From assembly GCA_036924285.1 (NCBI GenBank), contig JAYKYS010000002.1, positions 9,610,001 through 9,674,000 of the forward strand: a stretch of DNA of 64,000 nt, written 5' to 3'. The notes under the pieces were generated by a model. That model ran no database searches, was not told the origin of the DNA, and saw only the letters and a program-made list of their open reading frames with translations. Of the stretch, positions 11,917 to 25,400 are shown piece by piece. The position numbers and the translations under genes are program-made. Every line of letters starts with the position of its first letter. Positions within the stretch are counted from its first letter, which is position 1. Source of the DNA: Asterella californica (lineage: Eukaryota > Streptophyta > Marchantiopsida > Marchantiales > Aytoniaceae).

Positions 11917-14900
11917 GTTGCTAACTGGGCATTTGCGACTCCTGACACTATACTAAGGACGCAAAGGGTCTGCTTGCTCATTATTTGTGAAAATCTTCAC
12001 GTACACAACTGACGTAAGGGGGTAGCTTAAAAGGTTAGCTTGTTTCTACGACTTGTCGATAGATGATTCATGAGATTTAGAGATCCAATGCAAATGCGCA
12101 AGGCGTCATTGGGTTCAGATCTGTGCACGCTACGCATTGGTTAAGACGGTTCGTGAAGAGGTAGATCAAAGAGTGTGTTTTGAGAAAAATTGAGACGCAT
12201 GGAAAGATTTGGAGTGCTTTAGCGATCTGTGAAGGAGAGTTGGAACGTTCAGACCGTTCCGGAGTCTAAACTTGATGTCCTTGGATCAATCGGGATCAAA
12301 ACGCCAAGTTCTTCAAGAAAATGAAGATGATGCGAAATTTCATCAGACGATTTGGAAGTTCTGGGTGTAATTGGCTCGCAATGAAGTGCTTACGTCAGTT
12401 TTTCATCGCATGCGACTTGAGGTTGGGTTGTTGTTCGTGATCGAGGAGCCAAGCTCTTCGTTCTTGGTGCCTATGCGATCAAGGAGTCTTCACCTACGCA
12501 TAGGAGAAGATCGTATGTGGATTGGATTGCTGGTTTGGGTGTGGTGAGCGAGTTTGAGCCGCAGGGAGTCGATTTACGTCAATTGTTTTGCTTCCTGTGA
12601 CCAAATTTCTTGCGTGGTTTTGTGAGTGGAACTCCAAATGACTTGTTTGAAATCTCGTTGGGTTCAAGGTACCTAGATCTACTTACCAGAGAAGACGGAT
12701 CTCAGATCGAATGATCCGTTTGAGCGGTGTGCGTGATTCTAAGCCGCAGAAAGGAGTTTTTGAAAGTTCGGTCATCTACGACCAAAAATCGACGATATCT
12801 TGACTGTCTGGAGTCAGATTTGGAGGTTCTTGAGGCCAACAGAGTCAGGAAGGAAAGTCTTATCAACATCTGAAGATAGTTTCACGAAAGAAGAAAATTC
12901 TCAGAAAAAACTCATTTGTGACATCTGGATCACATTTTTCATGATAACCACATTTTAGAGAAGCACTTCGGAATATTATCAGATTTTGTGACTTCAAAGA
13001 TGACTCAGTCTCATCTTTCTCTATTTCTTTCTCATTATAAATACATACAAATCCATCACCTAACATTCTTTCATCATTTACTATGGACACTAAGAGAAAG
13101 TGTTGCTAGTTGTTATTCCTAGATGGCTTTTTTGGTATGCATTGAACTGCTTACTAGGTCTGAAAATCTTGTAAATGGACACCCGTCTTCTGCATACGGT
13201 AAAAGAATAAAATAAAAATGGAGCATGGACTATGTATGGAATTCATAACATTGAGAAGCATGCATATCATGCATACTTAATCAAACGCCCGTGAATAGTA
13301 TTCACCTTCACCATTTTTCGATAGAGGAGGCAAATATGCTGATTTATTATCTGGGAAGAGTTAGTCAAGGGTCTCTTTCAAATAAATATTTATTTATTAC
13401 TAGCATGTAATTATACTCTCAAAAGTGTGTTTCTTTGTCTTCCTTTTATGGATTATTTCTGGAGGAACTTGCAACTCTAGGCGCACCTATCATTTAATAT
13501 TAGAGAGAAATTTAATTTTCTTCACCATTTAGTGTATAATTTTCATATAATACTTATTTGTTCTTCTGATAACAAAAAGATATTGTTCTTGATAACAGTT
13601 CTCAAAAGTCACAATGGCATGCACTCCAATCCATCATTCGAGAACTTTGAACCAAAACCATGCATAAGCGTACATAATGCATAATCACATGAACCTAGTT
13701 CAGTTCAAGTATTACAGTGTTTTTTTTCCATAAGACATTATTTATCTTCACAACGAATCAGATGTCTTCTTCGAGTGCTCTAAGTATATTTTAATTTTTA
13801 GATTTACCCTTCTAAGTCTTATGAAGGAGTCTGAAATTTATTTTTGTGAGATATCATTTAACACTCTAATAAATCTTCATTAATAATTACACTACCTCTC
13901 TAAGTCGTCTTGTGAAGAAGAACAAATTTATTCCAAGTGGTCTTCATTAAATCGTCTGTCATGCTGTGTGCTGCGACGGAGGACGGTTTTAAACTCCTGA
14001 TGTGGTGTCTCATGCAGTAAACATTACTCACTGTGCTAACTAGGCATACATGCAAAAGTTAAGTTTTATGTGTCTCATATACATATCCATGGGACATGTG
14101 GCCCGTGGTAGTGTATGTGACAAACATGAGATGAAAATGACAGACAAGTTCTGTTCCCAGGTTCTGTGAAAATGATAGAACGTTTTTATTTTATTTCCAT
14201 TAGTAAAACAACGCCGGAGAAGCACCGAAACTAATCCCTTTTGAATATTTTCTATCCATGCGACATTGCTTGTCTTTTTCTTCATGGCTGTCTGAAAGTG
14301 CACTTTGTATGCATATATTGACTCAAAACCATATTCTACCCAATACCCACATCAAATTTTCACCCGTTTCTTCAGTTTGTCATTTGACATTCAAATTGCA
14401 TGCATATTCAACTCTCCATAATAAATTAAAAGAAAAATATGCAAAGTAGCTAATCTGTGATACTTCTTCTTAGAAAAGTTTGGTTCACATTGAAATATAC
14501 TAAAATGTATGTTTTTATTTGTTGCTCTCGACTGTTTCTTTATGTTATAGTCTCACCGTTTTTCCCCAACATTGGTTTAATTTGTATACATTATTCTAAT
14601 GTTAGCCGGAAGTATGAAGATCAAAATCAAGGTTAATCAAGTTCACGTTTTATGGAAAGTTGAATATAAAATCTTCACTGTTATTTCCACTATTGATATT
14701 CCATGTTTATTTTTACTTTATGGTGTTTTTTGATGATAATTTTCTTTTGTTATTAAAAGATTCAGTCATACCCACAACAACCAATGGAGATGACAAATTT
14801 CTCTCTGCTTGGAGTGCTTTGTCTTGTTCTCATCATGGCCATCACATGCATATAGCTTTAACAAAACTCTAATAGTGGAATAGCATCATTCAGAAAATGA

Positions 14901-16861
14901 CAAAGCTTGTATCAAGAAATTCCATCTTGAGGGTTCAGATAATCCGTCCACGGCAGGTAATTCTCATTTCATTCCACTACAGTAGGGGCTGTCAAAGTTA
15001 AGAAAAAAGATTCTTTAACAGATGAAAGAATACTATCTGGTAACCTTAATCTATAATGCGAATTAGAGGATAACTTTCTAAAGGGTCCGTAATTCATGCC
15101 CGTGAGATTTAGAGGGAAGGGGGTGTTTAAGTTACCTGTTTGAATTCAAACTTGAAAAGATGTGAACAAACTGAGAACAAGACACATTTGCTATGGTGCA
15201 TTCTCTTTGTTTGTGTACAGTAAAAGAGTTACATTGCTTAAATATGCTAGTGTAAGATTTTCAGGTCGGTCGAAATAAAATCTTATCTCTAGAAATCTAA
15301 GAAATCCAGTAAACTTTGAACTCTTGTAGCATCGTGAGTATAGCTCCAAATATCACTATTTCAATTGTGCTGGAAAGCCATTCTCGTGATGTTTCCAAAA
15401 ACACCAAGAAGATAACAAACTGAGCTGTCTGGAGGAAGTTACACCAAACCAAAATATTCTTAAAACTGATGTTTTCACTCCAATTTGAAACAACAAGTAA
15501 CTCCTAGGTCGAACGAGTTGTTTCAACCTATGAAAGTACATGTCATGCAAGCACCTACAGTACTTGCATTCCATGTTTCACAAACATTTGTTAACTTCGT
15601 ACTACATGTGTATCATTATATCATCATGTGAATTCAATGTATTTTACTGTTGAACTTCTCACGCGTATCACCAAATACGTATTTTGGGCTATTTTTAGCT
15701 GTTTTGGGTTATTTCATACGGTCAGTGTCCACAACTATCACATGCAAGCAAAAGAAAGATCACCACATGCTCTAAGTTTGACACCCCTTGTATACACATC
15801 CAATAAAGTACAGTATTATTTTCTCTTTCTCATTCATTAGATCTCCTCCACGTCGAGTGTGAAGACCGGAAAAGAAGTGGGTTTTGTCCGTATAACGACA
15901 GTGGACGGATGGAGTCGTTGTGAAATCAGAAAGAGAGAGGAATGATGTAGATACGGATAAATCGTTAACACATTGTCTTTTGTTTATCCATTGCAGCTTC
16001 TTGTTTATCCGGGAATTATCTACCTACAATTATTAATAAATATCATGATGACTTACTCAAATAAATATCCATCAAAAACGATTTATCTAAGAACAGAGCA
16101 GAAGAAGAAAAGCATGCTGTTAATTCTGACCTTTTACTTTTGGTTCTCGCTCGATAGCTATTAGGAGGTGACAAAGTTAGACACCTTTGATACAGACTAT
16201 TTGCCCCATTGGGTGTACTTACGACTTCGGTCGGACAACCACGGTCGTTTCTTGCGGGGCACCTTCGGAGGACCCGTAGGAAACGCCCAAGCGCATTTAC
16301 TTGTTTGTTTCTCACTCATTTCATCCGTGAGTGGTGGCAATAAGAAAATGAGTATTCAAGTTATGAACGATGATGGTCATAGACAAAAAATAATTTACAA
16401 AAAAATATTTTATCTACTCAATTTTACATCTATGTGAATCGTAACCTTAGACAAGGTTACCCTATCGTTTTTTATGATTTTCCTTACATCAGCTGTAGAA
16501 GAATCTTTGGTCTTTAACTTTAACACCTCCTATTACTTAGAAAAATATTGACAAGAAAATTCTACAATTGCATGTGTGAATTAATATTGTCACGTGGTGT
16601 GTAAATACATGGATTGTTCACGACAGATTAATTCACTGTCTTGGCTTCACTCAGCCGAGATTGTTAAGACAACGCTCAGGAGAAGAGATTTAAAATAAAA
16701 GGGGTTCTCGGGGTTTCCTCGTGGAACTCAATCTCGGTCTTTGCTCATGCTACGCTCAAAAGCTGAACAAATCCGGAGAACGCAGAACGAAATAATGTAA
16801 GCATCGAGCAATTACAAAAGATAATGGAGTTCACTCTTTTTAAACATGCATATTATTCACC
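11917..16861. other. Long intergenic stretch, mostly AT-rich
   Basis: No frame longer than about 90 codons and no recognisable motif. The part near 11,917-12,860 has higher GC and may be the tail of the family C element. After 13,100 the sequence is AT-rich with no coding signal that I can support. Confidence 0.4.
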
Positions 16862-16951
16862 CTCTTCCGAGTTCGGAAGAGAGGGAAATGCATAGTCGTT
16901 TAAATTAATACTTAACCCTTCCTGCAAGAAGGGTTAGGTATTAATTTAAAC
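16862..16951. repeat. Two adjacent hairpin-forming inverted repeats
   Basis: First hairpin: 9-bp perfect arms CTCTTCCGA and TCGGAAGAG (16862-16870, 16873-16881) with a 2-base loop. Second hairpin: 24-base arms (16898-16921 and 16928-16951) with one mismatch and a 6-base loop, based on GTTTAAATTAATAC and CTTAACCCTTC. The stems are too short for a typical plant miRNA precursor. A further 8-bp-arm hairpin GTAACCTT/AAGGTTAC lies at 16441-16460. Confidence 0.8.
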
Positions 16952-18272
16952 ACCACAGTAAAGTAACGTGTTCATGAGTACAGTCTCCAGGTCTTGTACC
17001 TTTTGAAGCGCGAGAACAGACTCCATACTTATGGGTTTTTTCTTGTTCTCCTCTGTTTCCAGATATAGATTATCAAATAATATTTATAGATTTTTTAATT
17101 TTTTATATTTATTTATATATATTTATAATTTAACACTTATATATTTTCCTGATAACAGAAAACGAATAGAAGTTCCCCGAAGTTGATCGAGCATGCATAT
17201 TATTGGGTCCAGTTTGGCTGTGAGCAGGAAAGGTGTTCAGTCCGAAAGAAGGAAACGAAATCATCTTATTATAAGGCTCTAATCTGCGAACTGTTGAGAT
17301 TTCGCCGCCTGCAATGGGCCAAAAGAGAGTCTTATTGCATGAAAGGTCATGCCGCCTGAGGTTTCACAAGAGGTGGTGCGAAAACGGTATCTTCAACTGC
17401 ATTTTCAACGTAAGAGGAACATTCGCCCCACAAACTCAACCATCAGACGTATATCTCACAAGAATCACACGACAAACTGGTCGTAGCAGTAGGCGGTGGT
17501 GTCGGAGGGTAGTGCTTTGGAAGACGTAGTAGGAACCCCAGGTCAGCACGAATGTTTACAAAAGATGAAACTGTTTGAAAAGACAGCTGACGTTACAGGC
17601 AGAGTGAACAGTGGATTAGAGATTTAGTGATTAAGACAAAACCATTAAGCATGGGAGCTATTCTGTTCGAGACGAGAGCCTAAGATTCATACGTACTTAC
17701 CATCTTGCTAGTTGATCTCCTATTTATCGGTCAGGTGATGTGACAAAGCATGCTTGCTATTGGTTTCTGCCACCCGAAGTGGATGTCAAGACATCTCACC
17801 TGGGGGAGGTAAACCAACCAGGCAAACTTGGGTAGAGAAGATTCTTCTAGTAGATGATGAAGAAAACCTTGGAGAAATCTTGGCGCACTGTAGATCATGT
17901 GTATATAATTGTTGAATTGCATCGGAATTACACGGGAATACATGCCGAGCATGTACAGTGCGTCATACATATGGCAGTAAACTGAAAGTTATAAGAATGC
18001 TATATCTTCCAAAATATCAGAGTAAACTGCATGTCATCCGATTGCTGAATCTTACAAACATAGGCATCTGATGGAGGCGTAACTTCCTCTGGTCCCCACA
18101 CTCCAATTAAATATGCACTAGTGCGGCTAGTAGAAATTTGGTCAATGGGTAGTATGTACACTGTACAAGCAATGAGAAATAAAAATCTGGATTCGTGATA
18201 TCCCTGTGATAACACCATCGCTAACGCTGTCGAAAACCATACCCTTGACGGGCGCTTTTCCTACATGAAACT
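16952..18272. other. Intergenic sequence, no gene recognised
   Basis: A very AT-rich patch lies at about 17,060-17,150. The remainder has short open frames without homology that I can identify. The right end is the 3' flank of the minus-strand gene at 18,273. Confidence 0.4.
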
Positions 18273-19907
18273 TTATACTGATGCTGCCATACAGTCCTCA
18301 CGCAAGCTCCAGTCCCCAGGAATGGTTGGATAGTCTTCCTCCATGATCAGTGAATTGTTTGTCGCGTTCAAGATCGGATCTTCCACTTGTGAACCATTCT
18401 CAGCTTTAAAATATTCTACAAAACCATTTCATAACAACGGGTGAGTCCATGTGAGAATCTCGGATTACGCCCTAAGGCCACGCAGTTAGGATAACGTACT
18501 TCCGGAACCTATCAGCAGAACAAGTTTCCCAACATTTGACCAACGGCGGACTCCGTGCTACCTTTGTAGACGTGAAGCCCCAGCGTCAGCGAACCTTCAA
18601 CCTTCAAAGTTGACGCAGTACAACGTGAGGTGCATGGCGCAAAGTTCATGGCGCAAAGTTGGAGGTAAGTGGCGAAAGAGAGAATGGTCATTTACCGAAG
18701 TCGTCGATGACTGAATAGCCGGCTTCGTCAAATCCACTGTCAAGCTTCAACCGGCCGTCTGCATAGCGTACTGAGTCCTCCACCTTTGTGTGTGCAGATC
18801 AGCATGTGTCGACGTATCAGTAAGGTGTCAAGCAGTCCGATTTTACTCTTTACTTATCGATAAGCTATGTGCACAAGGACTGCTACCTTAGACCGTTCGT
18901 TCAAGTCTCAGTCCTACAAACTAAGGTTGCTCTTTTCTCCTGATGGTAAATAGAGGGCTAAATTGGCTAGAGTGCTCATGACTTACATTGTCTTCTGGTG
19001 GCTTCACGGTTTCAGATGGTACAGGACCTGCCCGATAGTTGCGCACCAACGAAACAGTTTCTTCAATCTCTGGATGACACCAAAAGTGAGAGAATAAATG
19101 GTAAAGTTTTCGAAAGTTATCGTTCCCGAGTTATGTTGTCACTTTTATGGTGAGGACCACCTAGCTTCAACCTAGAATGAAATTGTAGGAACCCGAACAG
19201 AAAGCTGTTACATAACTCTGTTCACCTTTCTCAACGGGAAAGAGTGGAAAGAAAGTAGCAGGATGGGAGCATCTACCAACTTTCGGAGCATAAGGATACT
19301 AGCGTGACCCGTAAGCACGTGCATGCAGGCGAAGGGCTAAATACACACCTGCTTCGATCATCTTCTCCCGAAGAGCTTCAATATCGTCCCCGGTGAAGTG
19401 GATACGCTCAAGGTGAATGTCTTCCTTGGCCCATTCATCTGCTAAGCGCAGCTCCTCGTCGGTGAGCCGGATCCTAGCAGTGGCTTTGCTGCCGAGCCTC
19501 TTCGGGGCTATAGACTTAAGCTTTGGCTTCTGTTGTAACACTTCGGCTCTGTTCTCCTTTGACGCGGGTGCAGAGACAGAGTCATTGACGATATTACGTA
19601 GAGGAAGTCTTGCTCCTGCTTTCTGAGAGGACTGAGGATAGCCTGCTTTAGGTGGTAGGTTCTCGGACTGGAAAATAGTGTCCACTTTCGTCGTCTGACT
19701 CTCCCGAAAAGGCACAAACCCAGGTTTCGGGGAAGGCTTGGGGGTGCCGAACGAAGAGAGAGAAGGTGCCTTTGTGTTACTGATATCGGATAGAATTCGG
19801 CGCTCGCTTGTTGTCGACTGCTGCGACTTGAGCCCCCCTGTAGATTTCCCAATAAGTTGGTTACCATTCGCTCCTCCCTTCCCTCCTTGAACGCCAGACG
19901 CGGTCAT
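18273..19907 (-). CDS. Unknown protein with D-box and KEN box
   Basis: Four exons join in phase: 19907-19349, 19069-18987, 18783-18696 and 18403-18273 (861 bases, 286 aa, TAA stop). The acceptor of exon 3 could be six bases further in. The first 110 residues are basic and low-complexity and contain RRILSDISN, an exact match to the destruction-box pattern RxxLxxxxN. SKENRAEV further on holds a KEN box. A conserved-looking helical part follows (LTDEELRLADEWAKEDIHLE, then RIHFTGDDIEALREKM), and the C-terminus is acidic, ending near PTIPGDWSLRED. The combination of D-box and KEN box is a known mark of proteins destroyed by the anaphase-promoting complex; the plant securin-like PATRONUS proteins have a comparable D-box. 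I do not recognise the family, so a mitotic role is inference. Confidence 0.72.
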
Positions 19908-20337
19908 CTTGCCTGTACATACACGATCGGATCAAAAGGGTTTAGCATCAAGAGCTGTTCTCAGCGGAATGTGGTCCTCGCAACCTAGTTTGGTCCTAGC
20001 AGCGATTTCAAGCACGAAAATGTCACAGGCGTGGAATGAGAAGTTCTGACTAGTTCACAATCATGAAAAGCTCCCGTATTAGGCAATGCGACGTTTCAAA
20101 ACCATCTTGGAAGATTACAACGAGAACAAGCTGCTGCCTTCCGCACGCGCACTCGTGATTATTGAAGGATTGATCATGTCAAGATTACGAGGCACGAAAC
20201 CAGAAAGCCCTGGAAGAACACTGACACCAATTGCTGCAGACTACGGCCGTTGCAACTTATGCATCGTTCTACGCAGGCTCTTGTGATTCGCATGCGTGGA
20301 GCTGGAAAACTGTCAAATACCTGGAGGAAGAGTGTGC
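19908..20337. other. 5' flank of the D-box/KEN gene
   Basis: Probable promoter and 5' UTR of the minus-strand gene that starts at 19907. No other gene is recognised. Confidence 0.35.
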
Positions 20338-20575
20338 CTGTTCTCAGTCCTGAATCGCTCAAATGTCGACATCTCCTCTTAGTTCGGAAGCGCTCAAATG
20401 TCGACTACTTCTCTCAGTCCTGGAGCGCTGAAAATGTGACAACTTACCTCAGTCTCAAAATGTGACAACTTCACTCAGTCCTGGAGCGCATCAAAATGTG
20501 ACAACTTGACTCAGTCCTGGAGCGCTCAGAATGTCGAAGAAATCCCAGTGTCCTGTCTCAAAATGTGATAAACTT
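20338..20575. repeat. Minisatellite with a unit of about 35-50 bp
   Basis: About six irregular copies built from CTCAGTCCTGGAGCGCT and TCAAAATGTGACAACTT. Units vary in length and some lack one half; the earliest copies read AAATGTCGAC instead of AAATGTGAC. No coding function is evident. Confidence 0.8.
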
Positions 20576-22403
20576 CTGTACCTGCTTTCTCGTGCTTCCA
20601 AGGACCTGGAGAACCCGGAGCGTACTCGAGGATAACCGTAGACAGCCGGTCGAATCCGAGACAGAGTCTAGGGCAAAGATGGCCCGCCAAGATGAAACCG
20701 TCCTCGACCGACTGACTGCTTGCGAGCCGTTCCGCAACCTGGAACTGCACCAGTCCGTGGTATGGTACAGCTTCAAGATCTGCTCCCTTTGGGCCTTGGA
20801 ACTCTGAACAGTTCGTGGAGTCGACTATCAACTACGAAGATCGCCAAGAACACCGTTAGTATCCTTACGTGGTTGACAGGCAATCCAAATTTGAAGACCG
20901 TTGAGTGTCGAAACTGGTCGGTCACACGACAAGTGGCCGGTCGATCGTCATCTTGGATACCCGTTTCCGGGCTCGGGTTTGTCTTAGAACGGGTGTGAGA
21001 ATTTGGGAACCTGGGCCGGATTCAGTTTTGGGGCTGGTTTTGCAGCTTAAAAGCGCAGCGGATGCTTGCAGTAGAAGGTCGCTGGTTTTACGACGTCCGG
21101 AGGAACAAGATTCTTTGTGCATAGCGCACTTTGAGCAGGAAGGACGGCGAGCGCTTTCGGGTATCATTCCGAAGATACCAGTTTGGATGTGTCGATCTTT
21201 CCGCCTCGTAGCCTGACCGGAGCTCTCTTCCTGTATGAGTCGATGTCGCAAATTGGGGGGCGTTTTCTTCCATCTGGATGAAACTCTTGTTCTCACCCAT
21301 CAGGCGGGTTGTATAGCTCACTCGACTGTACTGGATTTGGTGAAGGTCCCCAATTCGACCGTCTGTCCTGTTCAGGACTTTGATCGAGAAATTTGTGGCG
21401 CAGGCTTGGATCCTGAGGACAAGGTCCGCATTTGTGCTTGTTCTCGTCTTACAGTACTGTGAATTTGTGCTCACTAAAGTGAACTATGGGCTGTACTGCA
21501 TATTGCAAATTTGCTTTCAGAAACACTGATATTGGAACTCCTGTACGATCTCCTGCTCTTTCAACTCGTGTGATCAGATATGATTAGTCAAGTTTTCTTA
21601 TATAAACTGCGAATTATGGTGCTCACCTGAAGCGCCTCCCTCTTCAGATGGCAACCCAAGTTTTCACATGTCAAGTTGAAATACTAGACTCTAACCCTTC
21701 TATCTTTAAAACGGTGGACAATATCTTCCTTATCCATTAATGATTTAAAGGTCTCAGAAGATTTCCCTGATGATTCCTGACCTTTTCGTGACGAAGGCTG
21801 AAGGTTCGTAGCTTGGGAAGGGAGGTGAGACTCATCGATAATATTAGGATGATAACTCGATCGATATTCTCGTATCTGTGTACTTCAGCCACGAGACAGT
21901 GTTTTCATGTTTTCCATCATTTGCACCAGAATGATCACAATGCTGGCTTAGCCATGCAACACTTCCGAGTGGGAGCTTCGACCTTCATACCAAACAGCGA
22001 ATTCCCTGCTTTCGCTGCAGAGAGCAAGGTATTGTTGAACTAGAGACAAACGGCAAGCTCACAACCACGCGGAGTATTGAGACAGTAAGAAGCATATACT
22101 AGTCTTCTAAATACCGAGCAACACTGCCGGTTCACTGGACATAACGGAACAGACGAAAGTGAAGTCTCACTATGATAAAAGAGGAAACAGAAGCTACTGC
22201 CATTCCTCTCTCCTGTACACAGAACAGGTTCATTACTGTACATGCTCGAAGCGATGGTCAAAATTTGGTTACAGCAACATCGTCTCTGTCCTGCTATCAC
22301 TACCATATCCAACGGGTTTTGGGACCAGTAACTGGCGCTTGTAGGTTAGAGTCGAAACTTCATGACTTTTCTATACATTCATACGGACAACCTCAACAAC
22401 CCT
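20576..22403. other. Intergenic sequence, no gene recognised
   Basis: Open frames of up to 128 codons exist on both strands (for example minus 21,088-21,474), but none has a recognisable domain, and overlapping frames on both strands are equally long. A last exon of the HCF145-like gene could lie in 21,500-22,400; I could not find one. Confidence 0.35.
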
Positions 22404-25400
22404 CTATGATTCTGCGTTTCTAATAAAACCTACCTTTTGTTTCATGTCAACCCACTTTCTTGCCTTCTCTGGAAGAGAAATCTTAAAGGGCTTTGGACAA
22501 GTAAACTCATCACTTTTTAGCTCTGAAGCCTCTGAGTGCTTAGTTTTTCGCGGCGACCGGTGCTTCACTCGCCTGACCTTCAAGCCGAGAAGCCTTGCCA
22601 CTTCATTCGCTCCTCCCCACTTCTCCAAAGCTCGTGCCACATCGGGTCGTCCTGCATGTGCACAAAAATGCACATGTATCACACTGGACTAAATGCTGGA
22701 TCTCGCGAGCTTTCAGCAATCTTCACGATTAAGCTACTACAGTACCTTATTCTTTCTCACGCCTGAGGGAGAAATCGAGACATAAGACACCTAAATGGCC
22801 AAACGCCGGTTCTTTAACATGCGTGGAGTTACCATTCTCTAGGGTCCGTTTACTCTGTCTCGTGGATAAGCCGTCGCTAAGTACTGAGGCAAGAGAGCTT
22901 ACCCAATTCAAAACATTCATAAAAGGAACAAATAGTTCACTTCTGATCTGAAAGCGCCCTAGTGCAAAGGAAGGTAGATGTACCAGCATTGTTCAGCGCC
23001 TTTCTAGTCGGCAAATAAGTCGGATCCATTCCGCATTCCTTCTGCAGCTCCATAATCTGAGCAAGAGAAAGCAAAATTAACACGACATACCCGCGCTGAA
23101 ATCGCTTGGATTGATACATTTCTTGATACGCAGTGCTGCGTGATATCAGCCCGATCATGTATCCAAGATATGAGCAACATATGGATTGAGGCTGTTAAAA
23201 GCGAGATGCAAGTAGTTAGTAACTGTACCTCTTTGTGGACATTCTGGAAGTTATCCCAGTAACCTCGAGGCCTGCGCTGCTGACACAGATTCAGTTTAGA
23301 AGCAACAGTACTAAAGCCACCCATTCTGGTGATGGCCTTCTCTAGGTCGACTCTTTTGTGTTGTCGCAATTCACTTCTCATCGGCATCACACCTGCTTTT
23401 CCGTTTTCCTCTATGAAAGCTAACAATTCACGCTCCAAAACACTGAAGTCTTTCTGAAGACCTGCCACCCTGAACCTTTTATTTCCACTTTTAGGCACTA
23501 GTCTAGAATGTTGTTTGGTCGAGTTTTCAATTTCTCTGTCGTCCTTCGATTCAGATGGCGCCTCACGAGTCGGAGTGGCATGACTACCGGAAGTCTCTAA
23601 CTGGAGATTCTCTACTCGGTCCCGAATGGCACAGAGGTTCGCTGGGAGATCTTCATAAACTACCTGAACGCCAAACATTTGGGCCGCGTCAAAACATCAA
23701 GATAACTACGCTATAAACCATGCAAAACATTCCTGTTTGGACTACCCAGAACCGATTCGCAAAACATGCTAAAGTACTGAACTCAAGTCAAAGTACCTCG
23801 TCTGAAGTCGATGAAAGTACGTACCTTCTCCACTATTGCCTCGGCCAAAAAGCACTGCTTGTGCATCTTTGTATCTACAACATACTTCAGCAAAGTATGC
23901 TGAGATCCAAGTGCTTCTAGAGTCCACTTCCCTTGGAAAGAGTCGAAATCCCCTTCTACTTGCTGGAATAAAATTTCATGCTCTGGCTTTTCCCATAAAT
24001 CTAGAACTACACGAGCGTGGAGTACCATATACAGAATAGATTTGCCTCCTTCCTGCAATATGGATGGTAGATGAAGAGAAGAAACTTGTTACTGCCAGAC
24101 TATGGCCCGCATGCCACTGAGACAACACTATCCACACTAATCCATACTTGGCAAAGCTGAAGTGACATTACAATCATACCAAAAGAGTATTACTAGTATT
24201 TCTTCCAGTTGTAAAGATCCACCCAGGCCGCGGAGTTTCAGAGCTGACCACGAAGGAAATCCGGAAGAGTAAGCCCACAACAGTAAGTCCGTGCGCCGTG
24301 TAACTGACCTGAACGAGCCGAACTCTATTACTTTCCCTCGAGATTATCTTACTGCTGGCCAAGTTTGGTATAAATCTGCTCACACGTGCGACATGTGAGG
24401 TCTCCCTTCAACGCACTTCAACAATATAATTAAACATTCCTTACATCACTATAATGGTAGCACAACCAATGAAGCGAAAGATGTTAAAAACACAGTGAAG
24501 ACTGACGGCTGTTCTTACTCTGACAAACATTCGTAGTCTGTTAGCACGTTCCAAACATCTCTTATGGGTGACTGCACGGTTATCGCAGCTACCACTCGTC
24601 GATGGACACCTCCATTTTCCTGCAGCACAATCTATGTCAAACACAACCCTGTACCTAGCCCTCTGGTAACCTGGGAGGAACCCTTGCGTAGGACTCGACT
24701 AGGTAGAACCACAGGCAGTAAACTTTGTAACATGATATGGAAGTTAGCCGAGGAAGGGACACCCTCGAGCAAGTCATGCGCACGACAGCTTTCTACAAAC
24801 ACAGTCAATAATAAAATTCCACTTTCGATAGTTTCTTTCGTCCGGTCTGACCGTACATTTATGCTCTACAATACAGGCACTTGACAGTGAACTTATCCAT
24901 TTACTTCTGGACGATGACAGGATGAATCTTACAAGTAGATCGTCCAAGCGTCTCAGGTGTACTTCATCAACTGCGCACGACCGCTCCAAAGTACATGCTC
25001 CGGAAGAAGCGCTCCATCTTGGTCCTCGTGTGCTTCCAATGCTCATTTCATCTTCTCTTGAGTTCAGTAAAGTCCTCTGGACGGCATCTACTCCAATCCT
25101 TCTTATTAAAGATCGAATCTGAAGAGCTCCCTTGACAGATTCTACGGGAAATCGTTGAACAAAGTTCGGGGAGGAAAGTTTGTTGAGGAAAGATGCTGGA
25201 GCACAACGTGCATTCACCTCTTTCTCACGTTTCTCCACCTCCTCAAACTTCTCTCTCGCAGCAGCAAGCTGGGTGCTCCTGATTATCATGCATTGGAGTC
25301 CATATCCAGAGGCATAAGACAGCAAGTCCTACACAATTCTACAGAAGAACTTCTGGTCTATCTTCCCGCTAACAGCACAGTAAGTAAGAAACAGATCATT

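Noticed and set aside
16890..16960. miRNA precursor
   Set aside because: The stem is only 24 bases with a 6-base loop, too short for a plant miRNA duplex and its flanking stem.
20526..20831. 101-codon minus-strand open frame next to the minisatellite
   Set aside because: Part of it is minisatellite, three frames are open at once, and no homology is recognised.
24933..25268. C-terminal arm of a valyl-tRNA synthetase
   Set aside because: LSSPNFV after a coiled coil is reminiscent of that arm, but the same exon continues in frame into the HCF145-type linker and no synthetase core is present.
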